Below, piece by piece: positions 7,336 to 12,745 of a stretch of 12,762 nt of DNA (position 1 is its first letter; each line of letters opens with the position of its first letter). The stretch lies in NCBI GenBank assembly GCA_003852805.1, contig RDDY01000267.1:1-12762 (forward strand), read 5' to 3'. The position numbers were made by a program, and so were the translations under genes. Below the pieces are notes generated by a model. That model was not told the origin of the DNA. It searched no databases and saw only the letters and a list, made by a program, of their open reading frames with translations. This DNA is from Chryseobacterium sp. GTDB lineage: Bacteria > Bacteroidota > Bacteroidia > Flavobacteriales > Weeksellaceae.

Positions 7336-8484
7336 ATGGTAAAAACCTATCTGGATAATGCCGCTACCACGCCGCTGTTGGATGAAGTGATTGATGCGAT
7401 GGTAGACGTCATGAAAACACAATACGGCAATCCGTCTTCCACGCACAGCATCGGCCAAGAGGCAAAAGCAGTAATAGAAGAGAACCGGCGGAAGATTGCT
7501 TCTTACGTTGGCGCGCAGCCCGCAGAGATCATCTTTACGTCTTGCGGCACGGAGTCCAACAATATGATTATCAAGTCCTGCGTAGATCATCTGGGCGTGG
7601 AGAGGATCATCACTTCTCCACTCGAACATAAATGCGTAGCCGAGACTTGCCTGGAGATGAAGAAGCTGCGCGGCACCGAGTTGGTATACCTTCGTCCGAA
7701 TAACAAAGGCGACTTGGATCTCGATAAATTGGAAGAACTTTTAAAAGCATCCGACAAGAAAACCTTGGTAACGCTAATGCACGCCAACAATGAAATAGGC
7801 AACCTCCTTGACATCGATCGCGTAGCCAAAATGTGCAAAGAAAACGGCGCGCTGTTCCATTCCGACACAGTGCAAACGGTAGCGCATCTGCTATTGGATT
7901 TCAACAAGATAGGCTTGGATTTTGCATCTTGCAGCGCGCATAAGTTTCACGGGCCGAAAGGCGTGGGTTTTGCATACATCCGTAAGTCATCGGGATTAAA
8001 AGGTTTAATTACCGGCGGACCGCAGGAGCGCAGTCTGCGCGCAGGAACGGAAAACATTTGCGGAATTGCAGGGATGGGAAAAGCCATGGATATCTGCATG
8101 AAACATCTTGACGATTACGCTGAATATATGCAAGAAGTCAAAGCCTACGCAGTCGATCGACTGATAAGCAATATCCCCGGTGTAAAATTCAACGGTAGAA
8201 GTGCGGAACCCGAGAAAAGCCTGTTTACGGTGCTCAGCGTTTTGTTGCCTTTTAAGAATCCGTTGATCGGCTTGCAGTTGGATATGCGCGGCGTGGCGGT
8301 TTCGCAGGGCAGTGCGTGCAGTTCAGGCGCGGGGAAACCATCGATGGTAATGATGTCTGTGTTGTCAGACGATGAAATGGAAAACTCAACACCTCTGCGC
8401 GTTTCTTTCAGTCACCGTACGACGAAGGAGGAAGTGGACCAACTGATAAAAGCGCTTGGAGAGATTATTGCAGAGCAGCAGTGA
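7336..8484 (+). CDS. Cysteine desulfurase, NifS/IscS family
   Basis: A 382-residue PLP enzyme that takes sulfur from L-cysteine as a persulfide for Fe-S cluster assembly or tRNA thiolation. It opens with YLDNAATTP, the class V aminotransferase start. His98 (SPLEHKC) and Asp177/Gln180 (HSDTVQ) fit the PLP-stacking and PLP-contact positions. Lys203 (SAHKFHGPKG) forms the Schiff base. Cys328 (SQGSACSSG) is the persulfide cysteine in a NifS/IscS-type loop. The region near RVSFSH closes the active site. No iscU, sufB/C/D or iscR neighbour is visible, so whether it serves general Fe-S assembly or tRNA modification is open; the symbol is left blank for that reason. It is 33 bases after the HAD gene with no clear terminator. 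Confidence 0.93.
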   Translation: MVKTYLDNAATTPLLDEVIDAMVDVMKTQYGNPSSTHSIGQEAKAVIEENRRKIASYVGAQPAEIIFTSCGTESNNMIIKSCVDHLGVERIITSPLEHKCVAETCLEMKKLRGTELVYLRPNNKGDLDLDKLEELLKASDKKTLVTLMHANNEIGNLLDIDRVAKMCKENGALFHSDTVQTVAHLLLDFNKIGLDFASCSAHKFHGPKGVGFAYIRKSSGLKGLITGGPQERSLRAGTENICGIAGMGKAMDICMKHLDDYAEYMQEVKAYAVDRLISNIPGVKFNGRSAEPEKSLFTVLSVLLPFKNPLIGLQLDMRGVAVSQGSACSSGAGKPSMVMMSVLSDDEMENSTPLRVSFSHRTTKEEVDQLIKALGEIIAEQQ

Positions 8485-8506
8485 TAGATCGCGTATATGT
8501 CGGCGA

Positions 8507-8539
8507 TTGAGCAAAGCATCCTTTAATTTAGTAAATTTG
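8507..8539 (+). promoter_or_regulatory. Promoter of the thioredoxin gene
   Basis: TTG at 8507-8509, a 22-base spacer, then TAAATTTG at 8532-8539, a perfect TAnnTTTG element. The thioredoxin ATG follows 27 bases later. Confidence 0.65.
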
Positions 8540-8566
8540 TAACTACTTAGATAAAAATCAGAAATT

Positions 8567-8884
8567 ATGGCTTTAGAAATCACAGATTCCTCTTTTAAAG
8601 AAACTGTTCTCAACTCAGATAAACCTGTTCTTGTAGATTTTTGGGCAACTTGGTGCGGACCGTGCCGTATGTTGGGCCCGATTGTGGAAGAACTGGCCAA
8701 TGATTTTGACGGAAAGGCGGTTGTCGGAAAGGTGGATGTAGACAATAACCAACAAGTCTCTATGGAATACGGCATCAGAAATATCCCGACACTGTTGATC
8801 TTCAAAAACGGTGAGGTAGTGGACAAACTGGTGGGCGTTTCTCCCAAAGAGGTAATCGCTCAAAAGCTTTCGGCGCACTTGTAA
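8567..8884 (+). CDS. trxA: Thioredoxin
   Basis: A 105-residue cytoplasmic disulfide reductase, the usual size of bacterial Trx1. The active site is WCGPC with Cys30 and Cys33; the preceding VLVDFWAT contains the buried Asp24, and cis-Pro74 sits in RNIPTLLIF. No signal peptide or membrane segment is present, so it is a cytoplasmic electron donor for enzymes such as ribonucleotide reductase, methionine sulfoxide reductase and peroxiredoxins (family knowledge). It stands alone between its own promoter and terminator. ATG 8567 gives MALEITDSSFKETVL, a standard family start. Confidence 0.96.
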   Translation: MALEITDSSFKETVLNSDKPVLVDFWATWCGPCRMLGPIVEELANDFDGKAVVGKVDVDNNQQVSMEYGIRNIPTLLIFKNGEVVDKLVGVSPKEVIAQKLSAHL

Positions 8885-8905
8885 AAATTAATGTCGTTGA
8901 TAATG

Positions 8906-8935
8906 AACGCCTTTCCAAAAGAGAGGCGTTTTTTT
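8906..8935 (+). terminator. Terminator after thioredoxin
   Basis: AACGCCTTTC (8906-8915) pairs with GAGAGGCGTT (8921-8930) with one G-U wobble, loop CAAAA, followed by a T-run. Confidence 0.85.
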
Positions 8936-8947
8936 ATTCACAAAAAT

Positions 8948-8977
8948 TTGCATCGGATCATTTTTATTGTATTTTTG
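8948..8977 (+). promoter_or_regulatory. Promoter of tRNA-Asp
   Basis: TTTG ending at 8950, a 19-base spacer, then TATTTTTG at 8970-8977. Both elements match the Bacteroidota consensus fully. The tRNA begins 46 bases after the -7 element. Confidence 0.8.
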
Positions 8978-9022
8978 CACCACATTATTCAAGAGAGCAG
9001 ACGTTCGTTAAAGAATGAAATT

Positions 9023-9096
9023 GATCCGGTAGTTCAGCTGGTTAGAATGCCGCCCTGTCACGGCGGAGGTCGCGGGTTCGAGTCCCGTCCGGATCG
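9023..9096 (+). tRNA. tRNA-Asp (GTC)
   Basis: A complete 74-base cloverleaf. The acceptor stem is GATCCGG with CCGGATC (7 bp). The D stem is GTTC with GAAT (one G-U). The anticodon stem is CCGCC with GGCGG around loop CTGTCAC, giving anticodon GTC. The variable loop is AGGTC. The T stem is GCGGG with CCCGT (one G-U) around TTCGAGT. Discriminator G73 is the tRNA-Asp identity base. CCA is not encoded; the next bases are CAAA. The segment 9040-9060 of this gene is repeated twice downstream. Confidence 0.97.
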
Positions 9097-9097
9097 C

Positions 9098-9125
9098 AAA
9101 ATCTCCCACATCGGGAGATTTTTTT
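9098..9125 (+). terminator. Terminator directly after tRNA-Asp
   Basis: AAAATCTCCC (9098-9107) pairs perfectly with GGGAGATTTT (9113-9122), loop ACATC, and Ts extend to 9125. It begins two bases after the tRNA and touches the GIY-YIG reading frame. An identical copy occurs at 9435-9462. Confidence 0.8.
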
Positions 9126-9128
9126 GTT

Positions 9129-9368
9129 TTGGGATATTTCGTCTACATATTGTTTTCAGAAACGCTGAATACTTATTACAAAGGCTTCACAACCGATGTC
9201 GAGAAACGGTTGTATTATCATTTGAACTCGCAGCGTAAATTCACATCCAAATCGTCTGACCGGGAAGTTGTTTATGTTAGACGGTTTACAACAAAGAAAG
9301 AGGCTTTGGTCGAGGAAAGACGACTGAATAGATTGAATCGAATTTCTCTTGAAAAACTAATCGGTTAG
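9129..9368 (+). CDS. GIY-YIG nuclease, module 1 (intact)
   Basis: A 79-residue single-domain GIY-YIG protein of the short UPF0213-like type. The first motif is YFVYILFS (GIY equivalent), followed by TYYKGFTTD (YIG equivalent). Arg27 (VEKRL) fits the catalytic Arg, and Glu62/Glu63 (EALVEERRL) the metal-binding Glu. There is no added DNA-binding domain. The frame has no ATG: the first usable start is TTG 9129, just after the tRNA terminator's T-run, and the frame stays open upstream through the tRNA to 9033. Start and expression are therefore uncertain. The stop TAG lies inside a repeated piece of tRNA-Asp (9363-9383). Similar small GIY-YIG genes just after tRNAs are, from recall, common in Flavobacteriia; a homing-like role is possible but unproven. 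Confidence 0.78.
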   Translation: MGYFVYILFSETLNTYYKGFTTDVEKRLYYHLNSQRKFTSKSSDREVVYVRRFTTKKEALVEERRLNRLNRISLEKLIG

Positions 9369-9416
9369 AATGCCGCCCTGTCATCTCGTCATGAGTGACG
9401 AGACGGGTGCGAGTCC
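9363..9416 (+). pseudogene. tRNA-Asp remnant (D loop to T arm)
   Basis: Bases 9363-9383 equal tRNA-Asp 9040-9060 exactly, covering D loop, 5' anticodon stem and most of the anticodon loop. The 3' anticodon stem is missing; in its place is a hairpin at 9384-9403. CGGGTGCGAGTCC (9404-9416) then matches the tRNA T arm CGGGTTCGAGTCC with one change. No acceptor stem can form, so it cannot be a working tRNA. It looks like a displaced or duplicated tRNA 3' part that has decayed or been remodelled. Confidence 0.75.
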
Positions 9417-9433
9417 TCTCGTCGTAGACGAGA
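9384..9433 (+). repeat. Paired inverted repeats built from TCTCGTC/GACGAGA
   Basis: Hairpin A is TCTCGTCA (9384-9391) with TGACGAGA (9396-9403), loop TGAG. Hairpin B is TCTCGTC (9417-9423) with GACGAGA (9427-9433), loop GTA. The T-arm-like 13-mer lies between them. Because the arms share the same words, a second fold is possible: GACGAGA 9397-9403 with TCTCGTC 9417-9423, enclosed by the outer arms. Function unknown. Confidence 0.8.
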
Positions 9434-9434
9434 C

Positions 9435-9462
9435 AAAATCTCCCACATCGGGAGATTTTTTT
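9435..9462 (+). terminator. Second copy of the tRNA-Asp terminator
   Basis: Identical to 9098-9125: the same 10-bp stem, ACATC loop and T-run, shifted by 337 bases. Here no working RNA gene precedes it, so it travels as part of the repeated module. Confidence 0.7.
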
Positions 9463-9465
9463 GTT

Positions 9466-9705
9466 TTGGGATATTTCGTCTACATATTGTTTTCAGAAAC
9501 GCTGAATACTTATTACAAAGGCTTCACAACCGATGCTGCAAAACGGTTGTAATATCATTTGAATTCAAAGCATAAATTCACGTCCAAAGCGTCTGCCTGG
9601 AAAATTGTCTACGCTCGGCAGTTTGCAACAAAGAAAGAGGCTTTGGTCGAGGAGAGACGACTGAAAAGATTGAACCGAATTTCTCTTGAAAAACTAATCG
9701 GTTAG
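9466..9705 (+). pseudogene. GIY-YIG nuclease, module 2 (nonsense codon)
   Basis: This copy aligns with module 1 over all 80 codons without indels. Codon 29, TAT (Tyr) in module 1, is TAA here (9550-9552), which cuts the protein right after KRL. Beyond the stop the frame stays open to TAG 9705 and still reads RKF-like KFTSKASAW and the conserved EALVEERRL block. The first 23 residues are identical to module 1; the remaining 56 differ at about 14 positions. Upstream the frame is open to ATG codons at 9370 and 9391, inside the tRNA core and hairpin A, so an N-terminal extension could once have existed. A short peptide from these ATGs to codon 28 would lack the catalytic Glu. Either a recent pseudogene or, less likely, a suppressed stop. 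Confidence 0.8.
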
Positions 9706-9722
9706 AGTGACGCTCTGTCACT
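9706..9722. repeat. Hairpin formed by the third tRNA core
   Basis: AGTGAC (9706-9711) pairs with GTCACT (9717-9722), loop GCTCT. It lies in the third, diverged core repeat between the pseudogene and the converging minus-strand SixA-like gene. Read on the minus strand, a T-run follows about 12 bases after the stem, so it may act as a weak terminator for that gene. Confidence 0.55.
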
Positions 9723-9753
9723 AATGAGAATTGAGAATAAAGACCACAAAGGA

Positions 9754-10224
9754 TCACGCGATAAACAGGCTTTTCTTCCCGGCTTTATCAAACTCCGCCC
9801 ATCTTTCCGCTGCAATCTCGAACACGGCAATTCCCGCCGTTGGCAGTTGAGATATGTTTGTATCCGACAGCGAATTGGCAAAATAGCTGATGCCGTTATT
9901 GTGCGAGATTATGATTACGGTGCGGTATTCGTCAGGCACGCAGTGCAACACTTGTGAAAAAACGGAAGGCTCTGCATTGTATAAATCATCCTCAAACTGA
10001 AGGGCGATACCGCTAAGGTCGCGAAGCAGTATTTCGGCGGTCTCGCGGGTTCTGCGGGCAGGACTGCAAAGAATCAGTGCATCCTCAAGGTTCAAATGCT
10101 CTTTCTGGTATCGTGCTTTCTCGGTGGCTTCTGCTTTTCCTTTGTCAGAGAGTGGTCGGTCGAAGTCTTCTGTATTTGGCGGCCAATGGCTGTGGGCGTG
10201 CCGCATCAGTATCAAGGTTCTCAT
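9754..10224 (-). CDS. SixA-like histidine phosphatase
   Basis: A 156-residue protein of the histidine phosphatase superfamily, SixA branch: small and without a cap domain. LILMRHAHSHWP carries the phospho-accepting His9 after Arg8. DRPLSDKGKAEA follows, then SPARRTRETAE with the conserved Arg57 or Arg60. IIISHNNGISYF carries the second His, His108. E. coli SixA removes phosphate from histidines of phosphotransfer proteins; whether that holds here is unknown, and small-molecule substrates are possible. No signal peptide is present, so it is cytoplasmic. The frame extends 21 codons further upstream, but ATG 10224 gives MRTLILMRHAHS, the normal family start. It is the only minus-strand gene, divergent from ruvX and convergent with the GIY-YIG array. 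Confidence 0.88.
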   Translation of the reverse strand: MRTLILMRHAHSHWPPNTEDFDRPLSDKGKAEATEKARYQKEHLNLEDALILCSPARRTRETAEILLRDLSGIALQFEDDLYNAEPSVFSQVLHCVPDEYRTVIIISHNNGISYFANSLSDTNISQLPTAGIAVFEIAAERWAEFDKAGKKSLFIA

Positions 10225-10250
10225 CTTTCTGATTTTAAGCTTTAAAAAAG

Positions 10251-10257
10251 CAAAATA
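10251..10257 (-). promoter_or_regulatory. Possible -7 element of the SixA-like gene
   Basis: On the minus strand TATTTTG lies 26 bases before the ATG at 10224. It resembles TAnnTTTG but is one base short, and no clear TTG box was found. Tentative. Confidence 0.25.
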
Positions 10258-10267
10258 CGGTCCTGCC

Positions 10268-10285
10268 GTGAGCATCACTGCTCGC
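10268..10285. repeat. Small inverted repeat between divergent genes
   Basis: GTGAGCA (10268-10274) pairs with TGCTCGC (10279-10285) with one T-G, loop TCAC. It lies in the 117-base gap between the divergent SixA-like gene and ruvX and could be an operator or chance. The rest of the gap shows only the two promoter candidates. Confidence 0.3.
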
Positions 10286-10327
10286 ATGTTTACCCATAAA
10301 ACAGAATTTACGTAAATATAATTTTAA

Positions 10328-10335
10328 TAAATTTG
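10328..10335 (+). promoter_or_regulatory. -7 element of the ruvX operon
   Basis: TAAATTTG is a perfect TAnnTTTG match, with only 6 bases between it and ATG 10342. Transcription normally starts about that far downstream, so the mRNA would begin at or near the start codon. No good TTG box is visible. Confidence 0.6.
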
Positions 10336-10341
10336 CACGCT

Positions 10342-10752
10342 ATGGGGCAAATTATGGCAATTGATTATGGCAATAGTCGCTGCGGTATTGCGGTGACAGA
10401 TGACATGCAGATTATTGCCTCTGCTCTTACAACGGTGGAAACGCCGCACCTGATGATGTTCTTGGAAAAATATATTTCGGAAAATCGGGTGGAAACAGTC
10501 GTCCTCGGGCTACCGATCGACATGCGCGGAAATCTATCTGAGATCGAAAGCGATATCCGGCTCTTCGTTGCCGACTTTACCCGGAAGTTTCCGACCATAA
10601 AAGTCGAGCGTCAGGACGAACGGCTTACGTCTCGCACGGCATCACAGATCATCAGCCAAAGCGGGAAAGGCAAAAAGGAACGTCAACGGAAAGGACTAAT
10701 AGACAAGGTCAGCGCAACGCTGATACTTCAGAATTTTTTAGAGAGACAATGA
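10342..10752 (+). CDS. ruvX: RuvX/YqgF, putative pre-16S rRNA nuclease
   Basis: A 136-residue RNase H-fold protein of the YqgF family, thought to trim the 5' end of 16S rRNA. MGQIMAIDYGNSRCGIAVTD has the first acidic residue, Asp8. VVLGLPIDMRGN is the conserved Gly-Pro loop. QDERLTSRTA carries Asp92/Glu93, and GLIDKVSATLILQNFL carries Asp121. Length is normal for the family. Three starts are possible: TTG 10333 lies inside the -7 element, ATG 10342 matches the family start MGxIxAIDYG, and ATG 10354 would remove the first strand. ATG 10342 is chosen. The stop overlaps the def start (ATGA), so the two are translationally coupled; linking rRNA maturation and nascent-protein processing in one operon is biologically sensible. 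Confidence 0.92.
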   Translation: MGQIMAIDYGNSRCGIAVTDDMQIIASALTTVETPHLMMFLEKYISENRVETVVLGLPIDMRGNLSEIESDIRLFVADFTRKFPTIKVERQDERLTSRTASQIISQSGKGKKERQRKGLIDKVSATLILQNFLERQ

Positions 10753-11321
10753 TTTTACCAATACGTGCCTACGGAGACCCGGTGCTTCGGAAGAAAGGAC
10801 AACCGATCGGGAAGGATTATCCCGAACTGAAAGAACTGATCGATAATATGTTCGAGACCATGTATTCGGCCAGCGGCATCGGTCTGGCTGCGCCGCAGAT
10901 AGGGCTGGACATCCGTCTCTTTGTGGTAGACATTCGCCCATTGGCAGAGGATGAAGATTATGAAGATATTGCCGACGAGCTTAAAGATTTCAAAAAAGTA
11001 TTCATCAACGCCAAGATTTTGGAAGAGGTCGGTGACAGCTGGAAATTCAATGAAGGCTGCCTGAGCATTCCCGAAGTTCGCGAAGATGTCGCGCGCCGGG
11101 AAACGATCACCATCGAATATTTTGATGAAAATTTTGAAAAACACACCGAAACTTTTTCAGATATTCGTGCCCGCGTGATTCAACATGAGTACGACCATAT
11201 CCAAGGAATCCTTTTCACAGACAAATTGAGTCCGCTCAAAAAGAAGCTGATAAAGGGCAAATTGTCGAAGATTTCGTCAGGAGCCATCGATGTAGGTTAC
11301 AAAATGCGCTTCGCCAGATAA
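10749..11321 (+). CDS. def: Peptide deformylase
   Basis: A 190-residue metalloenzyme that removes the formyl group from the initiator methionine of new proteins. All three motifs are intact: motif I GIGLAAPQIG (43-52), motif II EGCLSIPE with metal ligand Cys104, and motif III HEYDH with metal ligands His146 and His150 and catalytic Glu147. The acidic insertion EDEDYEDIADELKDF (about 67-81) between motifs I and II is longer than in E. coli Def; comparable insertions occur in Bacteroidota enzymes from recall. It starts within the ruvX stop (ATGA overlap) and lies 28 bases before the DUF5606 gene with no terminator between, so the three form one operon. Cytoplasmic, ribosome-associated role by family. 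Confidence 0.97.
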   Translation: MILPIRAYGDPVLRKKGQPIGKDYPELKELIDNMFETMYSASGIGLAAPQIGLDIRLFVVDIRPLAEDEDYEDIADELKDFKKVFINAKILEEVGDSWKFNEGCLSIPEVREDVARRETITIEYFDENFEKHTETFSDIRARVIQHEYDHIQGILFTDKLSPLKKKLIKGKLSKISSGAIDVGYKMRFAR

Positions 11322-11349
11322 GATTTAAAACAAGATAACAACATACAAA

Positions 11350-11808
11350 ATGCAGTTAGAGAAAATAATTTCTATTTCAGGAAAACCGGGTCTGTTCCGT
11401 CTTATTTCCCAACTACGCACAGGTTTTATTGTAGAAGATATTGCAACAGGCCGCAGGACCAACATCAACAATTCCAGCCAAGTGAGCCTGTTGGACAACA
11501 TCGCAATTTTTACAGTAGACGGCGAGGCGCCGCTCTTTGATGTTCTGGAAAGCATCGCAAAGAAATTCGATTATAAGCACGCCATCTCCCACAAATCTGC
11601 GAGTCAGGAGTTACGCTCCCTGATGGATGAAGTGTTGCCAGAATATGATGCGGGCCGAGTGTATGAATCTGACATCAAGAAAATGCTGCAGTGGTACAAC
11701 CTACTTCAAAAGGCAGGTTTCATCACTCCCGAAAGCTTTGTTAAACCGGAAACAAGTGAGGAAACCTCGGACAAAGAATCTGTGGAAGACACGGCCGAGA
11801 CAAAGTAA
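11350..11808 (+). CDS. DUF5606 domain protein
   Basis: A 152-residue predicted cytoplasmic protein. The N-terminal half, MQLEKIISISGKPGLFRL then RTGFIVEDIATGRR and VSLLDNIAIFTVDGEAPLFD, matches my memory of DUF5606, a small family largely confined to Bacteroidota. The middle is helical (ELRSLMDEVLPEYD, DIKKMLQWYNLLQKAGFI). The last 20 or so residues are acidic, low-complexity and probably disordered. No catalytic motif is visible and the function is unknown. Its recurrent place between def and mazG suggests a housekeeping role in translation or nucleotide quality control, but that is only context. It is the last gene of the ruvX-def unit, followed by a terminator. Confidence 0.82.
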   Translation: MQLEKIISISGKPGLFRLISQLRTGFIVEDIATGRRTNINNSSQVSLLDNIAIFTVDGEAPLFDVLESIAKKFDYKHAISHKSASQELRSLMDEVLPEYDAGRVYESDIKKMLQWYNLLQKAGFITPESFVKPETSEETSDKESVEDTAETK

Positions 11809-11831
11809 TTTCCACTTATATTATAGACAAC

Positions 11832-11867
11832 GGGCGCAAGTTAGAAATGACTTTGCGCCCTTATTTT
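11832..11867 (+). terminator. Terminator after the DUF5606 gene
   Basis: GGGCGCAA (11832-11839) pairs with TTGCGCCC (11853-11860). The stem extends by G-C and T-A past a one-base bulge, and TTATTTTT follows. The T-run directly abuts the mazG -7 element. Confidence 0.8.
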
Positions 11868-11875
11868 TAACTTTG
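11868..11875 (+). promoter_or_regulatory. -7 element of mazG
   Basis: TAACTTTG is a perfect TAnnTTTG match ending 5 bases before ATG 11881, which predicts a leaderless or nearly leaderless transcript. Any -33 box would have to lie within the preceding terminator stem; no clear TTG was found there. Confidence 0.55.
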
Positions 11876-11880
11876 TTGAT

Positions 11881-12651
11881 ATGAATAGCAAAGAACAAAA
11901 ACTGGCTGCATTTTCTCGGTTGTTGGATGTTATGGATGATCTGCGCGAAAAATGTCCGTGGGACAGGGAGCAGACGTTACAATCACTGAGGCATCTTACT
12001 ATAGAAGAGACATACGAATTGTCCGATGCGTTGCTGGATGAAAACATGCCCGAGGTAAAAAAAGAGATAGGCGATGTTCTGCTGCATTTGGTATTCTATG
12101 CGAAAATTGCGTCAGAGCGCGGTGATTTTGACATTGCCGATGTGATCCATTCTTTAAATGAAAAATTGGTTTTCCGCCATCCGCATATATACGGAGATGT
12201 TGTAGCAGAGGACCAGGAAAAGGTAAAACAGAATTGGGAATCGTTGAAGTTGAAGGAAGGCAACCGTTCGGTCTTGGCCGGCGTACCGCAGAGTTTGCCA
12301 CCTTTGATCAAGGCGTTCCGCATTCAGGACAAAGCGCACGGAGTCGGTTTTGATTTTCCGACGGCGGAAGAAGCTTGGGCTAAAGTTGAAGAAGAGTTGC
12401 ATGAGTTTAAAGAAGAAGCGGAGCAGTTGCGCAGAGAAGAAGAGTTGGGTGATCTGTTGTTTTCCTTGGTCAACTATGCGCGCCTGAGCGGTCTCAATGC
12501 AGATGCAGCCTTGGAGCGGACCAATCGTAAATTTATTGCCCGATTCAAAGAAATGGAAAATCTGGCAGCAGAACGAAGCCTCAAAGTCACTGATTTGAGC
12601 TTGGAAGAAATGGGCAGGCTTTGGGCGGAAGCCAAGAAGAAGGAGCAGTAA
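11881..12651 (+). CDS. mazG: Nucleoside triphosphate pyrophosphohydrolase MazG
   Basis: A 256-residue protein with two MazG domains, as in E. coli MazG. It hydrolyses NTPs to NMP and pyrophosphate and helps control damaged nucleotides and (p)ppGpp-linked stress. Domain 1 begins CPWDREQTLQSL, then EETYEL (Glu42, Glu43, Glu46) and KEIGDVL (Glu62, Asp65) provide Mg2+ ligands. Domain 2 has EEELHEF (Glu171, Glu172, Glu175) and EEELGDLL (Glu188, Asp191). FRHPHIYGD and a Trp in NWESLK are also typical. The protein is soluble, with no signal. ATG 11881 is preceded closely by a promoter element and a terminator, so it is likely transcribed on its own. No mazEF toxin-antitoxin genes are adjacent. Confidence 0.95.
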   Translation: MNSKEQKLAAFSRLLDVMDDLREKCPWDREQTLQSLRHLTIEETYELSDALLDENMPEVKKEIGDVLLHLVFYAKIASERGDFDIADVIHSLNEKLVFRHPHIYGDVVAEDQEKVKQNWESLKLKEGNRSVLAGVPQSLPPLIKAFRIQDKAHGVGFDFPTAEEAWAKVEEELHEFKEEAEQLRREEELGDLLFSLVNYARLSGLNADAALERTNRKFIARFKEMENLAAERSLKVTDLSLEEMGRLWAEAKKKEQ

Positions 12652-12715
12652 TAAATTTATATTGCTGTTTATCAGGTGTTTGTTATTCGTTGCCGTAATA
12701 AATTCAAATTTCCGC

Positions 12716-12745
12716 TTGCACGTTCGGTTCGATTTTCTACTTTTG
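12716..12745 (+). promoter_or_regulatory. Outward promoter at the right edge
   Basis: TTG at 12716-12718, a 19-base spacer, then TACTTTTG at 12738-12745, a complete Bacteroidota-type promoter. The gene it drives lies outside the window; an ATG at 12758 is the only visible start candidate. No convincing terminator was seen between mazG and this promoter. Confidence 0.65.

Larger units (their letters stand above)
9040..9720 (+). repeat. Tandem tRNA-core/GIY-YIG module array
   Basis: Three direct repeats of a 21-base tRNA-Asp segment lie at 9040-9060, 9363-9383 and 9700-9720. The first two are identical; the third has three substitutions (positions 8, 11 and 15). Each gap between cores holds a terminator copy and a GIY-YIG frame. 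Module 1 spans 323 bases core to core and module 2 spans 337; the 14-base difference lies entirely between the core and the terminator. From 9097/9434 there are 102 identical bases; the rest of the GIY-YIG frame differs at about 25 of 170 positions by hand count, with no indels. Confidence 0.9.

Noticed and set aside
8891..9238. A 115-codon frame running through the terminator, tRNA-Asp and GIY-YIG region
   Set aside because: It translates the tRNA gene (PPCHGGGRGFESRP-like text) and then reads the GIY-YIG gene out of frame. It is an artefact of the tRNA sequence.
9384..9433. A CRISPR array
   Set aside because: There are only two short hairpins with unequal spacing and no repeat-spacer series, and no cas genes are nearby.
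9363..9434. A second working tRNA-Asp
   Set aside because: Only the D-loop-to-anticodon piece and a T-arm-like 13-mer are present. The anticodon stem partner and the acceptor stem are missing.
9370..9552. A 60-codon frame starting inside the second tRNA core
   Set aside because: It is the in-frame upstream extension of the GIY-YIG pseudogene up to its nonsense codon. It is described there rather than as a separate gene.
9724..9957. A 77-codon plus-strand frame after the GIY-YIG array
   Set aside because: It lies almost wholly antisense to the SixA-like gene, has no recognisable motif, and reads as a shadow frame.
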